A stretch of DNA of 64,000 bases, taken from the NCBI RefSeq assembly GCF_000149955.1, contig NC_030996.1:575467-639466 (forward strand), written 5' to 3'. How positions within the stretch are numbered: position 1 is the stretch's first letter; every line of letters begins with the position of its first letter. Made by a program: the position numbers and the translations under genes. This document shows, piece by piece, positions 47,771 through 58,663 of this stretch. The DNA is from Fusarium oxysporum f. sp. lycopersici 4287. Taxonomy: Eukaryota > Ascomycota > Sordariomycetes > Hypocreales > Nectriaceae. The notes below the pieces were generated by a model, which did no database searches, was not told the DNA's origin, and saw only the letters and a program-made list of their open reading frames with translations.

Positions 47771-50700
47771 TCAATTGCATGGGTAGTTAGCCGACTTAGG
47801 CTTTCCATTAGTAAAGGAGAACCAATTCGAAAAGGCCTCGGATGCTGTGCAGACCGGCAACATGACGACTCCTGGGGCTGTAACGTTGTACTCGGAGACT
47901 AGACCCATACCGTCAACTGTGTTGGAAGGATCAAGCATAGACCATCCGTTAGCATTCCCGTTACCGGCAAAGCTGTTGACGGCTCTGTTACCAGGTGTCA
48001 GTGCGTAATTCAACATAAACCTCAAGGTTTGGGGCATGGGTTCTGCTTACCCGTTCACGATATCTTCCTTGGTCAAACCACCAAAGGCTGTTTCTGATCC
48101 TGTCAGGTCATCGAGTCCTGGAAGGTTACTGAAAAAGTTATCGGTGCATCCGGGATTGAAGCTTCCATGGGACTCGTCGCAGGTTCGAGCTTCGCCTGTG
48201 CATCCGATCAAGTAGTACATCTTAGAATCGACGCAGACACCAGATGAATCGTAGCTCTTGGAGCTCATATGCTTCACATCATGCTTGTCTCCGCAGCCTT
48301 GCTCTGAATCGATGACACTAGAAGCGAGGTTAGTGAAAGGCCAGAATACCGCAGAGCGACAACGTACACTGGACCAAGTTCGGAAGATGACAGCTGCCAA
48401 GCGAGTGGAACCAGTTCCGCGAAGAGCGCCTTTGAGACAAGTGCTTGAATCGCGTCAATACCAAGATCTTGATGCTTCGTTTCGAGCATCTGGCCGTCCG
48501 TAATGGCCGTGAAGAGTAAATCTGTATTTTCCTTCGAACCGTTGAAAAGTTGCTCGTTCATCGAGACTATCTCAGCTTGCCATATTGTAACAATGGCTGT
48601 CAAAGAGTAATTCGTCAGTAAAGCATGAGGAGAAGAAGCACATGGACTACCTACCATTGAGCCTAGTCGAGATGGAGTTCTCGGCGCTAAGGGCGCTGTC
48701 ACTGTAAGGCTTAAGTCAATTTGTCTTTGAAGTGCTGTTAGTAAATGAAATCACTTACTCTTTCAGGGTGTCTTTAGCAATAGTAATGCTGTTTGTTACC
48801 ATTGGGTTCACCCAATCCTTGACAGTAGCCAATGTGTTGGGATTGGCTTTGAAGTAAGGCATGCCCTTGAGAGCTACATCTGGTTAGCCCATCATCATGC
48901 CACTCGTGTAATCTACCAGTACTAGCCTGAGTTCCACATCGGGGATACCGCAAGAGAAAATCCAAGACCAATGATGTCGAGAAGAAGCTTCACGGAGAAA
49001 TCGCTTGACTTTATGGGCGCAAAGGTGCTAGAGACCTCTCCAACTTGAGCATTGATGTCGTTCTGAGCCCTGTCAAGTGCGTCCCAAAAGTTGAAGTGAA
49101 CCTGTTGAGTGATCAGCTTAAGCTCTTATAGTGGTGACGACCAATGAAGTGTGCATACGCGGTAGATGGATTCCATGGAGTTGATGGCAAAGTAGGCTCC
49201 CGGACACGTGACGTCGTTGCATTGCACCACATTGGAGCCGCAGGGGTTGTCGTTCTCGATGGTACCGCAGTCGATACCCTCTGGGCCGTGGAAAAGGTTG
49301 CTGAACTATCAAAGAGTGTTAGTCATGTATCCCGGTTAGGTCGCGATGGAGACTACGAACCTGCTCTGTAAAGTTCAAGCCGCCAGGGAACGGGTTAGCA
49401 TTCCACTGATCAACACCCCACGTCCAAGCCTGGTCTGCATACACAGAGTCCCAGCGAAACTTTGCATCTTTGGAAGCATCAGTAACTCCAGGGTTAGTAC
49501 AGGTAACATGGGTGAAGTCATCGCCCGCCGCGTTGTTACTACCGTCACCACTGGCATGACAAGTACCGTAGCCACAAGCACTATGGTCCATACCAGGCCA
49601 CTGATTGCAAATTGGGTCCACATTACCCTTTTTCAAGGGTAAGACTTGGTAATTGCCGTTGTAGATGTAGTTGGGACAGCCATCGCTAACGCACATTCCT
49701 CCGGTAGCAGTATAAATAACGTTGCCGCTCGGGTCCTTGACGGTGATCCGCTGAGCGCCGGTTTGAACCTCTCCAGCGCCATAGCCGTAGTTCATACCAG
49801 GATTCAGAGGGGCTGTGTGCTCGGTGCTTCCAGAAACCGTTACCTTGTACCCAGAGCCGTAGGAGGGATTGAGGATGATAGCGTAGTAGAGATACTTGAC
49901 GTCATCATCCCAGCCATCGGGTTTGTTGTAGTAGGCATCGTTACCCTCGTATGGACATTTCACATCCGAAAGCTCGGTTCGATACCATGCAGCACCGACG
50001 AGAACATCCCCGTTCATTGGTGTCATCTGAGAAGCTGATTGACCAGTCTTGTAAGCATTAACGAAAGACGAGACAAGAGGTTGCCAGCCTGTATGATCCC
50101 AAGTCTCCTGGTTGGCATAGAAATATGGTTCAGTGTCGTTGTTCTGCTCAGTCCATAGGTTTCCGATATAGTGTGCCTCAGGACCATCGTTCCACGTCTG
50201 AAACTGAACATAGTCGGGCTGGGGATCCATGTTGAGGATGTTGATCATACGTTTTGGCAGGTTCAGGTCTCCTTGGCGATAAACGTGCGCGCCGTAAGCA
50301 TTCTTGTACTGCAGTGGACTAAGGCCCATCATATACAGTTTGTCATGCTTATGGGCCCCGGATAGAACGGGAACATCGATTTGATACGTCTCCTGCATAC
50401 TTGCCGCCGAAGCCTTTGCGTTCAGGCCAGGCAGACTCCCAACTGAAGATCCCGTCAACAATCGGGCCCCAGTATGACCACCATTCATCGGCTGGGTCAT
50501 AGTATCCTTCAGTTTCGTCAAAGTCGGGCATGAAGAACATGTCGTTTGCGAGTCCTTTCTTCCAGTCAATCCAAGTATCGTTGTGGAAACCACCAGAAGA
50601 GAACGTGCTGATCAGAGGACGGCCTTTGACTTGATAGTAGGCCGAACTTCCTTTATAGGAGTCCCAGATCCACTGGTAGTCAGATGGTCCATGGCACTGA

Positions 50701-51118
50701 GACTGTCAGCCAACATCGACGGTAAGTCAGAAAAGTCGGTTCACATACCGACTTGGCGCCATGGTAGCAGGCATCACCAGAAGCGTAGACATCCATGGAG
50801 ATGTAGAGCTTGAAACCGACGGACTCGGCATACGGAAAGAGGTAGCTGAGAGCCTGAGAGACATATTCACAAGTAGCGTCACCAATGTTCAATGCGAAGC
50901 CGTCTAGGCCCATAGACTTGGCATTGTCGATATCTTTATGCGCATGCTCCTGGGTCACAGTTCCGACCTGGTACGAGGCATAATCATTAGCAATAGAGCA
51001 CGAAAGGTAGACGAATGGGAAAGGAACTGACCATGTAATGAGCAAGTACTGCTTTGGCACTGGCAACTCTGGCGAGAGTGCTAGAGATGGCCAACAACCT
51101 GACTAGTCCCTTCATCAT
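47771..51118 (-). CDS. GH71 alpha-1,3-glucanase (mutanase) with C-terminal extension, frameshifted
   Basis: Ten exons right to left: 51118-51032, 50967-50749, 50696-49361, 49305-49159, 49101-48927, 48873-48759, 48701-48655, 48596-48368, 48317-48051, 47984-47771. Signal peptide at residues 1-20. The GH71 domain (AHYMVGTVTQ, ALNIGD, YISMDVY, DWKKGLANDMFFMPDF, WESAWPE, GLSPLQYKNAYG, WNDGPEAHYIG) cleaves alpha-1,3-glucan of cell walls. A Cys-rich extension of ~400 aa follows and is of unknown fold. In exon 3 the frame shifts by one extra base near 50376-50379 (GDVS | DVPVLSG); with that base ignored all ten exons sum to 944 codons. The exon 5/6 junction appears to be a GC-AG intron. Either a real one-base mutation or an assembly indel. 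Confidence 0.85.
48874..48926 (-). other. Probable GC-AG intron in the GH71 gene
   Basis: Read on the minus strand, the exon ends CAG and the intron begins GCTAGT, with a ggctaac branch site and a gatgtag acceptor, 53 bases. No GT donor keeps the frame here, since an in-frame TAG follows directly. GC-AG introns are a known minor class in fungi. Confidence 0.6.
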
Positions 51119-51890
51119 GAACGCGATGAGAGCAAATTGAAATGCAGCTTTGGAGTGTCTATACAAAGCCACACATTGGCATCATACGGCATGTATTTAT
51201 TTCCAATTGCTTTCTGTTGCCGTCTTCTCACATCTGAGGAAGTGCGATTTACTAGCAGAACGGGCCGAATGATGTTACTTCGAGAACATCGGAAATGACG
51301 GAGGCTGCTAAAGCCGATGCATGTGTTCCTGCAGGAGCTGTCATGATAATTCGCTATTGCCCAACGCGGCATTTCAAATAGACTCACCTGTATGCTTCAC
51401 TGATTTAAGCTTTCGGTTAGGTATTCAAGAGGTTGCTCGGTGGGCGAAGGATTGCTCTACCCTCAGAATCGTATAGCTTCAAACGCTATGGTGCCATTGA
51501 AAGTGCCCACCACGGTTATCTCGGCATTCTAAGCGAGAAAGTCAACCTTTCGATATGTGACAGTTCGAATCCTTGAGATTGGATGAATCCTTCAATAGTC
51601 ACCGATAGGGTAAAAAGGTTGTCCTACTATGATCCCCATCCAATAGGACGAGATATGAGAGATAGAAATTAGCTGTGGTAAGCAATGCCGAGATTCTAGG
51701 GTCACATAGCGACTAAAGCAAATACCACGATGCGTTGGCAGATCGCCGGAACTTAAACTTCCAATGATATAGTGCCTTTTTAGATTTAAGTCTATCTCCA
51801 TAACAAGCGCTTGACGTAAAAGAAACGCAACATTATAACCAGCCTACACAGAACCAAAAACCACCCTATCAAGCCCGAAATCAGTTGTGT
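51119..51890. other. Upstream region of the GH71 gene
   Basis: About 770 bases between the GH71 start and the 3' end of the MFS exporter. It should contain the GH71 promoter. I see no gene or repeat. Confidence 0.45.
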
Positions 51891-53563
51891 CTATTCCATC
51901 GTATGCACCTCGGGAATTGCGGTCCAGCGAGCACCATACCTACTCTTGCTGCGCCAATGGGGTCCAAACCAGTAGAGAACAAAGGGAAATGGAGTCATGA
52001 CACCAGAGATTATGCCAAAGAGGCTGAAAGTCCAGGCTCCACCCAGGTTGGTAAGCATGTCGAGGATAAAGACTGGCACAATCCCTGCGCAGACCAATCG
52101 AAAGCATGCCGCAGTGGTGAGTGCAGAAAGAGTTCCAGCTGGCGGATATGCATCAAACAGATAGGAAATGAACGAGATGAGAACCATCGCATTGCCCCAG
52201 ACATAGACCGCTGTGCCAGAAATTGGAGCAAGGTAGTGAATGCTGGGAGTTGCAGTAAACGCAACCCAGAACAGAGAACCAGCTACCAAGAACGCTCCGA
52301 ACATGGCTGGGACAAGACGCTTCTCAATATCTTCCATGTTCCGCTTAGCTCGACTGGAGAGTAGAGCCTCAATCAAGGAGGAGGTAAGAAGTGCTAGTAT
52401 CACTCCAACAATAGCGGAGACGAATGCCAGACCAGATTGTCTAACTCCAAAGCCATACGTGGCGCCCAATGCAGCCGGTACAGAAATGAACCACTGGAAT
52501 ACAACTGCAAAGTTAAGGCCAAGGTAGAGAGAGATCACGATGACGAGGGGTTCTGTGAAGAGCATTTTGACTGGTGTAAGAACGGTGATATGGGTCATTT
52601 CAGAAAATGTCACACCGCTTTGAGCGCATGGCAATCTGATGCCGCTCTTGTTGTAGCGAATGCGGGTTCGTAGGATCTCTCGGCCGTATGTTTCAGGCAT
52701 GAAGGAGCCAAATGCAAGGGCTGCAGTGGCGAAGATGAGAGTGACCCATGAGAGCCAGGCGGGCCCTTTGGTTGCGAAGACAAAGCCGCCGATAATAGGG
52801 CCTGCAGTCACAAATGTCAGTTTTCTGTCTAGACTCAAGAGAAAACTCAGAACATACCGGCAGCAGCTCCAAGATAAGAAGCAAGAGTCAAGAAAGAATA
52901 ATATGTAACCGTCTTGTTGGCAAGCCAAACATCAGCAAAAGTGCCTTCGATCAAGACAACGCAGGGACCACCAAAAAGTCCAGCCAGGAACCGAAAAGCC
53001 AACAATGTCGAAATGTTGGTTGCAAGACCGATCACGATCACACAGAGGCAGAAGAGCGGGAAGCTGGTGAAGTAGATGGGTCGTCGGCCGTGTCGCTCAG
53101 AGAGATGCGGAGTGTAGATGGGTGCGAAAAAGACGCCAAAGAATGGCATTGTAAAGCCGAGGACAGCCACGCGCTGTGAGACACCAAATGCCTCTGGGAT
53201 GGCGCTGATGGCTGCTGTGTAAGTGGTTGTTCCGTACATGCTACTCAAGTCAATATCAATGGGCCATTCCATGGCATGGGTAACTTACATTACAAACACA
53301 AAAAAGAATGAACAAGCCGATACGTAGACCTTCTTGAGAATTGACCAACTCATGGGACTATCGGGATCAGTGGGTGACAGGTTATGTCCTGCAGATCCGG
53401 CATTAGTCCTGATACACGGCTCATGTTCATCGTCAGGTGTGTGTCGGCCGCCCACGTCTTCTGTATGTGCCGCTGCGTCGAAGGCCGACATATTGGGCGT
53501 TGGTTCAAAGCTTGTCATATTGGGAGTCATGTCATACGTTGCTGTATGATGTGCTGCGTCCAT
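51891..53563 (-). CDS. MFS drug:H+ antiporter, DHA1 type
   Basis: Three exons: 53563-53289, 53240-52858, 52801-51891, 522 aa. A ~75-residue polar N-terminus ends DPDSPMSWSILKK, then about twelve hydrophobic segments. DHA1 hallmarks are visible: the loop 2-3 motif with SERHGRRPIY, RFLAGLFGGPCVVLIEGTFADVW, and GPIIGGFVFATKGPAWLSWV (motif C region). Close families export polyamines, azoles or plant and fungal metabolites from the plasma membrane. The substrate is unknown. It is divergent from nothing close: 924 bases separate it from the DM13 gene downstream. Confidence 0.9.
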
Positions 53564-54487
53564 GTTGTTCGTATTGGAGATAGATGTTGGAAAGAATCTA
53601 ATTGAATCGGACTGGGTTGAAGTATGAGAGTGGTGTTGTTTGATGGAATGAGAAAACAGATGCCAAGGTCAATCACTTAAATGCACCATTACCTCGGACC
53701 CCAATATTGATCCTCTCATCAATTCTTCCCGGAGAGATGCGCCAAAGCTTACATCGCCCTTTCGAGAGGCGGAGCGACGCCATCTTCATCAGCCTTTTGA
53801 GAAAAACAGAATGAAGTTGTCAAATGTCGATCACAGCCTGGGCTCAAACCGAATAAGAATTCATTTTCGCCAATGTTTTATCGAAGCTTTGGCCGCCAGC
53901 TAATCAGAATTACTGAATGCAGTAAAGCTGTTGACCTTGGTTCCCGCAGGGCTGAAAAGCTTAGCGCTGACAGTGAGGCTTGTTCTGATTGCTTGTTTCG
54001 AGTTTCATAATCAAGATTGCCTAATCGAGTAAACTGCTCAATAGTACAGGGGATCTTCAGCACCTGGAGGATCAACAAGTGAACGAAAAATCGTATTTGG
54101 CAAACATTCAGCGGATCATGACGAGTTTGATACTAATAATTGCCTTCTTGATCAAACAGAAATTGACTTCAAGCACAGCCGCGTGCAGCCCGGGCTTCTT
54201 TCGCGACTGATGGCTACCCGCTGTTGACGATGATCTACAGCGCCAAGTACCTGGAGTCACTCCACTCACTCCTAACCAGCTAGCGGGTCCTAGCACTCCA
54301 GTTGATGGACGCAAATATCACAATTAATTATCGAAGAAGGCCATTCACTCGAAGCTTGTGCAATTAGAGGCACATTTATATAATTTAATGCAGCGGGTAT
54401 TAATGCTAACGCTACTGAATTGAAATAACTACATGTTATTTGTTGTATGCCCGTTAACATCCCCAAGTCCCAAGCTCCAACAAGTCA
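53564..54487. other. Intergenic, no gene recognised
   Basis: About 920 bases containing the MFS promoter on the left and the DM13 gene's 3' UTR on the right. Frames of 66-68 codons on the minus strand show no features. Confidence 0.45.
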
Positions 54488-54997
54488 TCATGCAAAGTAG
54501 GCGGAGAAAGCGAGCAGACTCAAGATAGCCACAACCACGGCGGGTTGACCAGTGGGACAACCCGATGCGCCGTTCATTTCATCCTTCTTCATATCCGTCT
54601 CGTCGGTCGAATTCATAGAGCCGCCATCAGATGTTAATTTTGCCTGACCAAAGTTGGCGGCAAACTTCTCACACCAGAGACCAACGTAAGAGAAGTCTTT
54701 CGCAGTATGGCCAGCATCAAGCTTAACCATGATATCCATCTTGGACGAGGTATCGCTGATGCGCTCTTTGTTGATACGGAAGCCGGATGAGAGGTCTTCA
54801 GTCTTGGATCCCCACCAGTAGAGAGCAGGTGCTGATGCGTCTTTGAGTTCGTAGTCGGTGATCTTGAGTTCAGTGTTGCTGACAACCTCAACTGTACCGC
54901 CGAGTCCAGCATCCAGCGAGGATAGGGCACCAGAGTCGCCCATCTTTGCGGCCATGGCAGCGGATGCAAAGAGAAGAGCGGCGAGCTTGAAAGCCAT
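54488..54997 (-). CDS. GPI-type secreted protein with DM13 domain
   Basis: Single exon, 169 aa, ATG at 54997 (the longer frame has no good evidence). Residues 1-16 are a signal peptide. Residues about 30-120 match a DM13 domain: GTVEVVSNTELKITDYELK, PALYWWGS, GFRINKERI, FSYVGLWCEKFAANFGQ, with the single conserved Cys. A Ser/Asp/Lys-rich linker and a C-terminal hydrophobic segment after NGASGC suggest GPI anchoring. DM13 is proposed to be a redox domain, often combined with DOMON cytochromes. It is divergent from a ferric reductase, and an extracellular electron-transfer role fits that neighbour; this is inference. Confidence 0.82.
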   Translation of the reverse strand: MAFKLAALLFASAAMAAKMGDSGALSSLDAGLGGTVEVVSNTELKITDYELKDASAPALYWWGSKTEDLSSGFRINKERISDTSSKMDIMVKLDAGHTAKDFSYVGLWCEKFAANFGQAKLTSDGGSMNSTDETDMKKDEMNGASGCPTGQPAVVVAILSLLAFSAYFA

Positions 54998-55679
54998 TGT
55001 GAAAAGAAGAGGTGTATTAAATTGAGGTTTGAGGTAAATGTTGACTTTGCAGAAAGGTTGCAGTAGATGGAGGTAGATTGTAATCCGAGTTTGATTGCTG
55101 ATGAAGCTGGTTTCATTGCACTGTCTCAATCTTCTTATACTGCCGTACTGCTTCACCTCGATTCTATAAGAGGCAATTTAGATGATACAGCAAATAAACC
55201 CCAGAAACCATTATCCGCCTCGGAGTTTGAGGCTAAATGTTTCACAGCAGGGCTTTGCCTAATTTCACGTAAAATTAAGCTTGTTTCCATCCGCATTGCC
55301 CAAAAGGGAAATTCTGATTAGCAATGGTGGTCAACCCAGCCAGCGCCCGCACCTCCAAGCATAGCCTCGACGCCACGTCAGGGATAGCATCAGAACATTT
55401 GATCATTCAACAATGTTTCTCATTTACCGTGCTGAGATGTTAATTTCTCAGCCCCAGTTCTAGCATTTATTTTTTGGAATCCAGTCAGCCACAGGATTTG
55501 AACGGTAAGTTTGATCAATCATCAGTTGCAGCAGTACCTATGTACTGCCGCCATACTTTTAACAATATAGGCTTGTCTTTCAAGTATTTAGTGGTTGTCT
55601 TCTCCATATCCATTTGCAATATTGAATCATCACTTATTCCCCTTGTCTTACGCCTTTTGAGCATTCTTGCCATTCGAAA
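54998..55679. promoter_or_regulatory. Shared divergent promoter (DM13 protein / ferric reductase)
   Basis: 682 bases between the two start codons. A GATA-type iron-regulator site would be of interest; GATAG and TGATC sequences occur but I cannot assign a functional SreA-like site. No other gene is visible. Confidence 0.4.
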
Positions 55680-57342
55680 ATGACTGATCCTGTGATCATC
55701 GATCGCTACACTGCTGCAAGAGTTTACTTTGGCAGCGTTGTTGGCTTAATATCCTTGGAATCTCTCACTCCCTTCAGTATCTACACCTTCCAAAGATACA
55801 ACAAGTGTGAGAGCTTTATTTCTCCATGCTTATGCTTTGCTAATTCATCCAGGTCGACGACAGGATCGAAATGTGTTGCACTGGAGTATTACTGTCTGGC
55901 TTCACAAACTACACAGCTTCCCGCTTTCTCTCCCATGCTTAGACTGGCACGTTACCGATGTTGCTCGCTTCACAACTTTTCTCGCCCTTAACTTGGTCTT
56001 CAGCGTACAGTCCAACGAGTTCACGGCCGATTATACCCTGTACGGCTGGCTAGCAATTGCCAATGCTGGTCTCGCACTGCTGATGGCATCCCGAAACAAT
56101 CTGTTCGCATCCCTTCTGCGTATTCCCAACCCAGTCCTCCTTCAGTACCATCGCTGGATTGGCCTTGCAACAGTTGCTCATGCAACAGCCCATGTATCGT
56201 TCAATATCCAGCATTACATCGAGACAAAACAGGTCACCACCAGCTTCGGAAACCATCGGATCCAGGTGGGTTTGATGGCCTGGATCGCTCTCGTCATGCT
56301 CTTCCTTACGGCCCTGCCAATCGTGCGACGCCGCTTTTTCGAGGTCTTCTACTACACTCACGCTCTGTTCTTCATTTTCGTCGTCGGGGCTTTGATCCAT
56401 GCCTCGCATGGGCCGGAATTTATGCTTCCAGGGCTTTTGCTCTGGGGCATAGATCGAGCAATCCGATTGGCGTACAATTTTCGCAACATCCAAGTGCAGA
56501 GTGTTGAGGCATTTGAAGGTAACGTAACAAAGTTCAAGGTCAAGGGTCTGAGGACTCGTACTCCTGGGCAGGTTGTCTGGCTTCAAATCCCAAGGGTGTC
56601 CTTTGTGAACTGGCATCCATTCACTGTCGCCAGTGCACCGAATGATCCCGAGAAGACTGCGACAATCGCCGTCCGAGGTCTTGGGGGCTTCACTGAAGCT
56701 GTACAGTATGCTGACTGCAACAGCGATGTTAATCAGCATGGGTGTGCTTCCTTGGACTCGAACAGCATTATGGCTCATCCGCTCAAGATGAGTCTTGATG
56801 GCCCATACGGTGTTGGTTCAGTATCCTGGGGCTTGCTGCCGGTGACGGTCCTCATCGCCGGTGGCATTGGAATTACGCCAGGTATCAGCATTGCGTCTCA
56901 TATCATCAGAAAAGCAGCTATTAATGTAGGTAGTCATTCTATGTCTCACATTCATCTTCTCTGGGTCGTCAGAGATGCTCAGCATATCCAGTGGTTCGCA
57001 GATGAACTTACTGAACTTGTTAAGGAATGTGCAAATCCAGATTCGCCAGCAACGCTAGACATATCTATCTTTGTCACTGGTGGAGCGCACAGCGCGGTTC
57101 ACATGAGCGAGCCATCTCACGAAATGCAGGGCATGAGCTCTCCGCAACCTTGGTCTATCCATTTGGGGCGACCAGATCTAAAGCAGTGGTTCGGGCAGCT
57201 CAAGTCTAAGCGTCTTGGTATGGATACAGCCGTGAACTTGTGTGGACCAAGAAAACTTCTCAAGCAAGCTAGAGCGGCTGCATGTGATGTTTCTGACAGA
57301 GAAGGAATTTTCTTTTTACAGGAGGAAGTGTTTGAGCTATAG
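55680..57342 (+). CDS. Ferric/cupric reductase, FRE family
   Basis: Two exons: 55680-55806 and 55853-57342, 538 aa. The intron starts GTGAGAGC and ends CATCCAG. About six hydrophobic segments form a ferric-reductase core, with paired His in YHRWIGLATVAHATAH and in the FYYTHALFFIFVVGALIHASH helix for two hemes. The cytosolic part has the FAD motif HPFTVAS and the NAD(P)H motif GGIGITPG, ending with the CGP block (NLCGPRKL). It moves electrons across the plasma membrane to reduce Fe3+ or Cu2+ before uptake. The DM13 gene is divergent from it. Confidence 0.9.
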
Positions 57343-57718
57343 ACTGTCGTTCATGTTCTCTGTTTACCTAAATGCTCAATTGATCACTGCACCCAAATGA
57401 TTAAAGCTCTTCTTAGGCAATTCTCATCATAAAGTCATCAATTCTCATCCTAAACTTATGGAAAATATGGTCTAAACTGGAGCCATTCTTCCAGCCGTAC
57501 TGTACTCACTGAGGTTTGCGACGCGACCAATCAGATCACATCTAGTAAGGCCCACTTCTTTATCTTATCTCATTCCTTTTTTCCTACGCCTGAAGTGGTA
57601 GGTACGAGACAAACCGACCGCCGAAGCCTCAACACCAACGCCACACGGAATCCGCCAGCAAAAGCATATCACGATGGTTACAGAAATGGCAAAAAAAACA
57701 TTCGGAAGGCGATGGGAT
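57343..57718. other. 3' flank of the ferric reductase and spacer before the tRNA
   Basis: About 375 bases; no gene recognised. A 78-codon plus-strand frame over 57674-57910 is an antisense shadow of the tRNA. Confidence 0.5.
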
Positions 57719-57814
57719 TGCTCCCGCCAGGGCTTGAACCTGAGACCTTCGCATTACCGGATACTCGGGATTGAAGTATTAGTACGACGCTCTAACCAAC
57801 TGAGCTACGGAAGC
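57719..57814 (-). tRNA. tRNA-Ile (anticodon AAT) with 22-base intron
   Basis: Read on the minus strand: acceptor stem GCTTCCG pairs with CGGGAGC (one G-T), TA at 8-9, D-arm GCTC/GAGC, anticodon stem TCGTA/TGCGA, loop with AAT at 34-36, T-arm with TTCAAGC and discriminator A. The intron is 57755-57776, after position 37 as expected. All four stems fold. Confidence 0.95.
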
Positions 57815-58102
57815 CGTCCGAATGCGTTGGAAGCCGATCTTCTCATCCCGGCTGAGGATTCTCGAACAGAGCGAAGTGACCACCTTCTCAGTGGCTTCGT
57901 ATATATTTAGGCTGCCTGAACTCGATCACAGGCTCTTTGTGGTAGTGTTGTGGCTATATTGGTGCAATTCTATCAGGTTCTCTGAGACTTACACGAAGAC
58001 GGCACCATTCGAGTTCCGCAGATGGAGTCAAGGATATCCCAGCCTACATACAAAAAATTGGTTCAGCAAGCCTGTCAGCTCAGACACCTCGAGCATTTCC
58101 TC

Positions 58103-58663
58103 CTACTGCCCATCCAAAACCAAGAGGCTCTGGACAGCCACTCTTCCGAACCCATGTGCCCATAACTTCTCTCGTCCACGATGAAAAGGAAACTCCGCCG
58201 CAACCATGACACTTATATCCTCTGGCTGTAGGCCAGCCTTGACCAACAACTCGAGCACCGCCACGAGCGTTTCTCCAGTTGCGAGAACATCGTCGACTAT
58301 AACCAATGAATCGCCTTTGCGAACTACATTGGCATCCACCTCAAATCTGCCCTTATCCGACGCGTTGAGTATGCGAGATGGGATGTACGACATACGTCTC
58401 TGAACAGAAACCGTGGGTAGGGGAAATTTATTACCCTTTGCGATGAGAACCAGAGGAATCTCTATTTCCATAGCCAACGGAGAGGCTAAGACGTAGCCAC
58501 TGGTTTCGCTAGTGACTACAGCATCCACCTTTTTCCAGTCACCTGAGAAGTGACTCTTCAGGAGCGAGGTGCACAGCGCGAGTCCTCCCTTCTGTTGGGC
58601 GATATTCAGGACGTAGCGAAAATCGATGTCTTTTCCTGGAAAATTCGGCGCTGTTGGCACCAT
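58103..58663 (-). CDS. Adenine phosphoribosyltransferase-like domain, intact frame
   Basis: ATG at 58663 gives 186 aa, the normal length of a stand-alone APRT. It begins PTAPNFPGKDIDFRYVLNIAQQ and has the PRPP loop VIVDDVLATGET at about 124-135. It could be made as a separate protein if transcribed, but the sequence upstream is the broken kinase linker of the fusion gene, so it is more likely the surviving C-terminal part of that gene. Related enzymes salvage adenine or xanthine with PRPP; the fused versions have no established role. Confidence 0.6.
   Translation of the reverse strand: MVPTAPNFPGKDIDFRYVLNIAQQKGGLALCTSLLKSHFSGDWKKVDAVVTSETSGYVLASPLAMEIEIPLVLIAKGNKFPLPTVSVQRRMSYIPSRILNASDKGRFEVDANVVRKGDSLVIVDDVLATGETLVAVLELLVKAGLQPEDISVMVAAEFPFHRGREKLWAHGFGRVAVQSLLVLDGQ

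Noticed and set aside
56050..56778. 242-codon minus-strand frame over the ferric reductase
   Set aside because: Antisense shadow of a complete reductase coding sequence.
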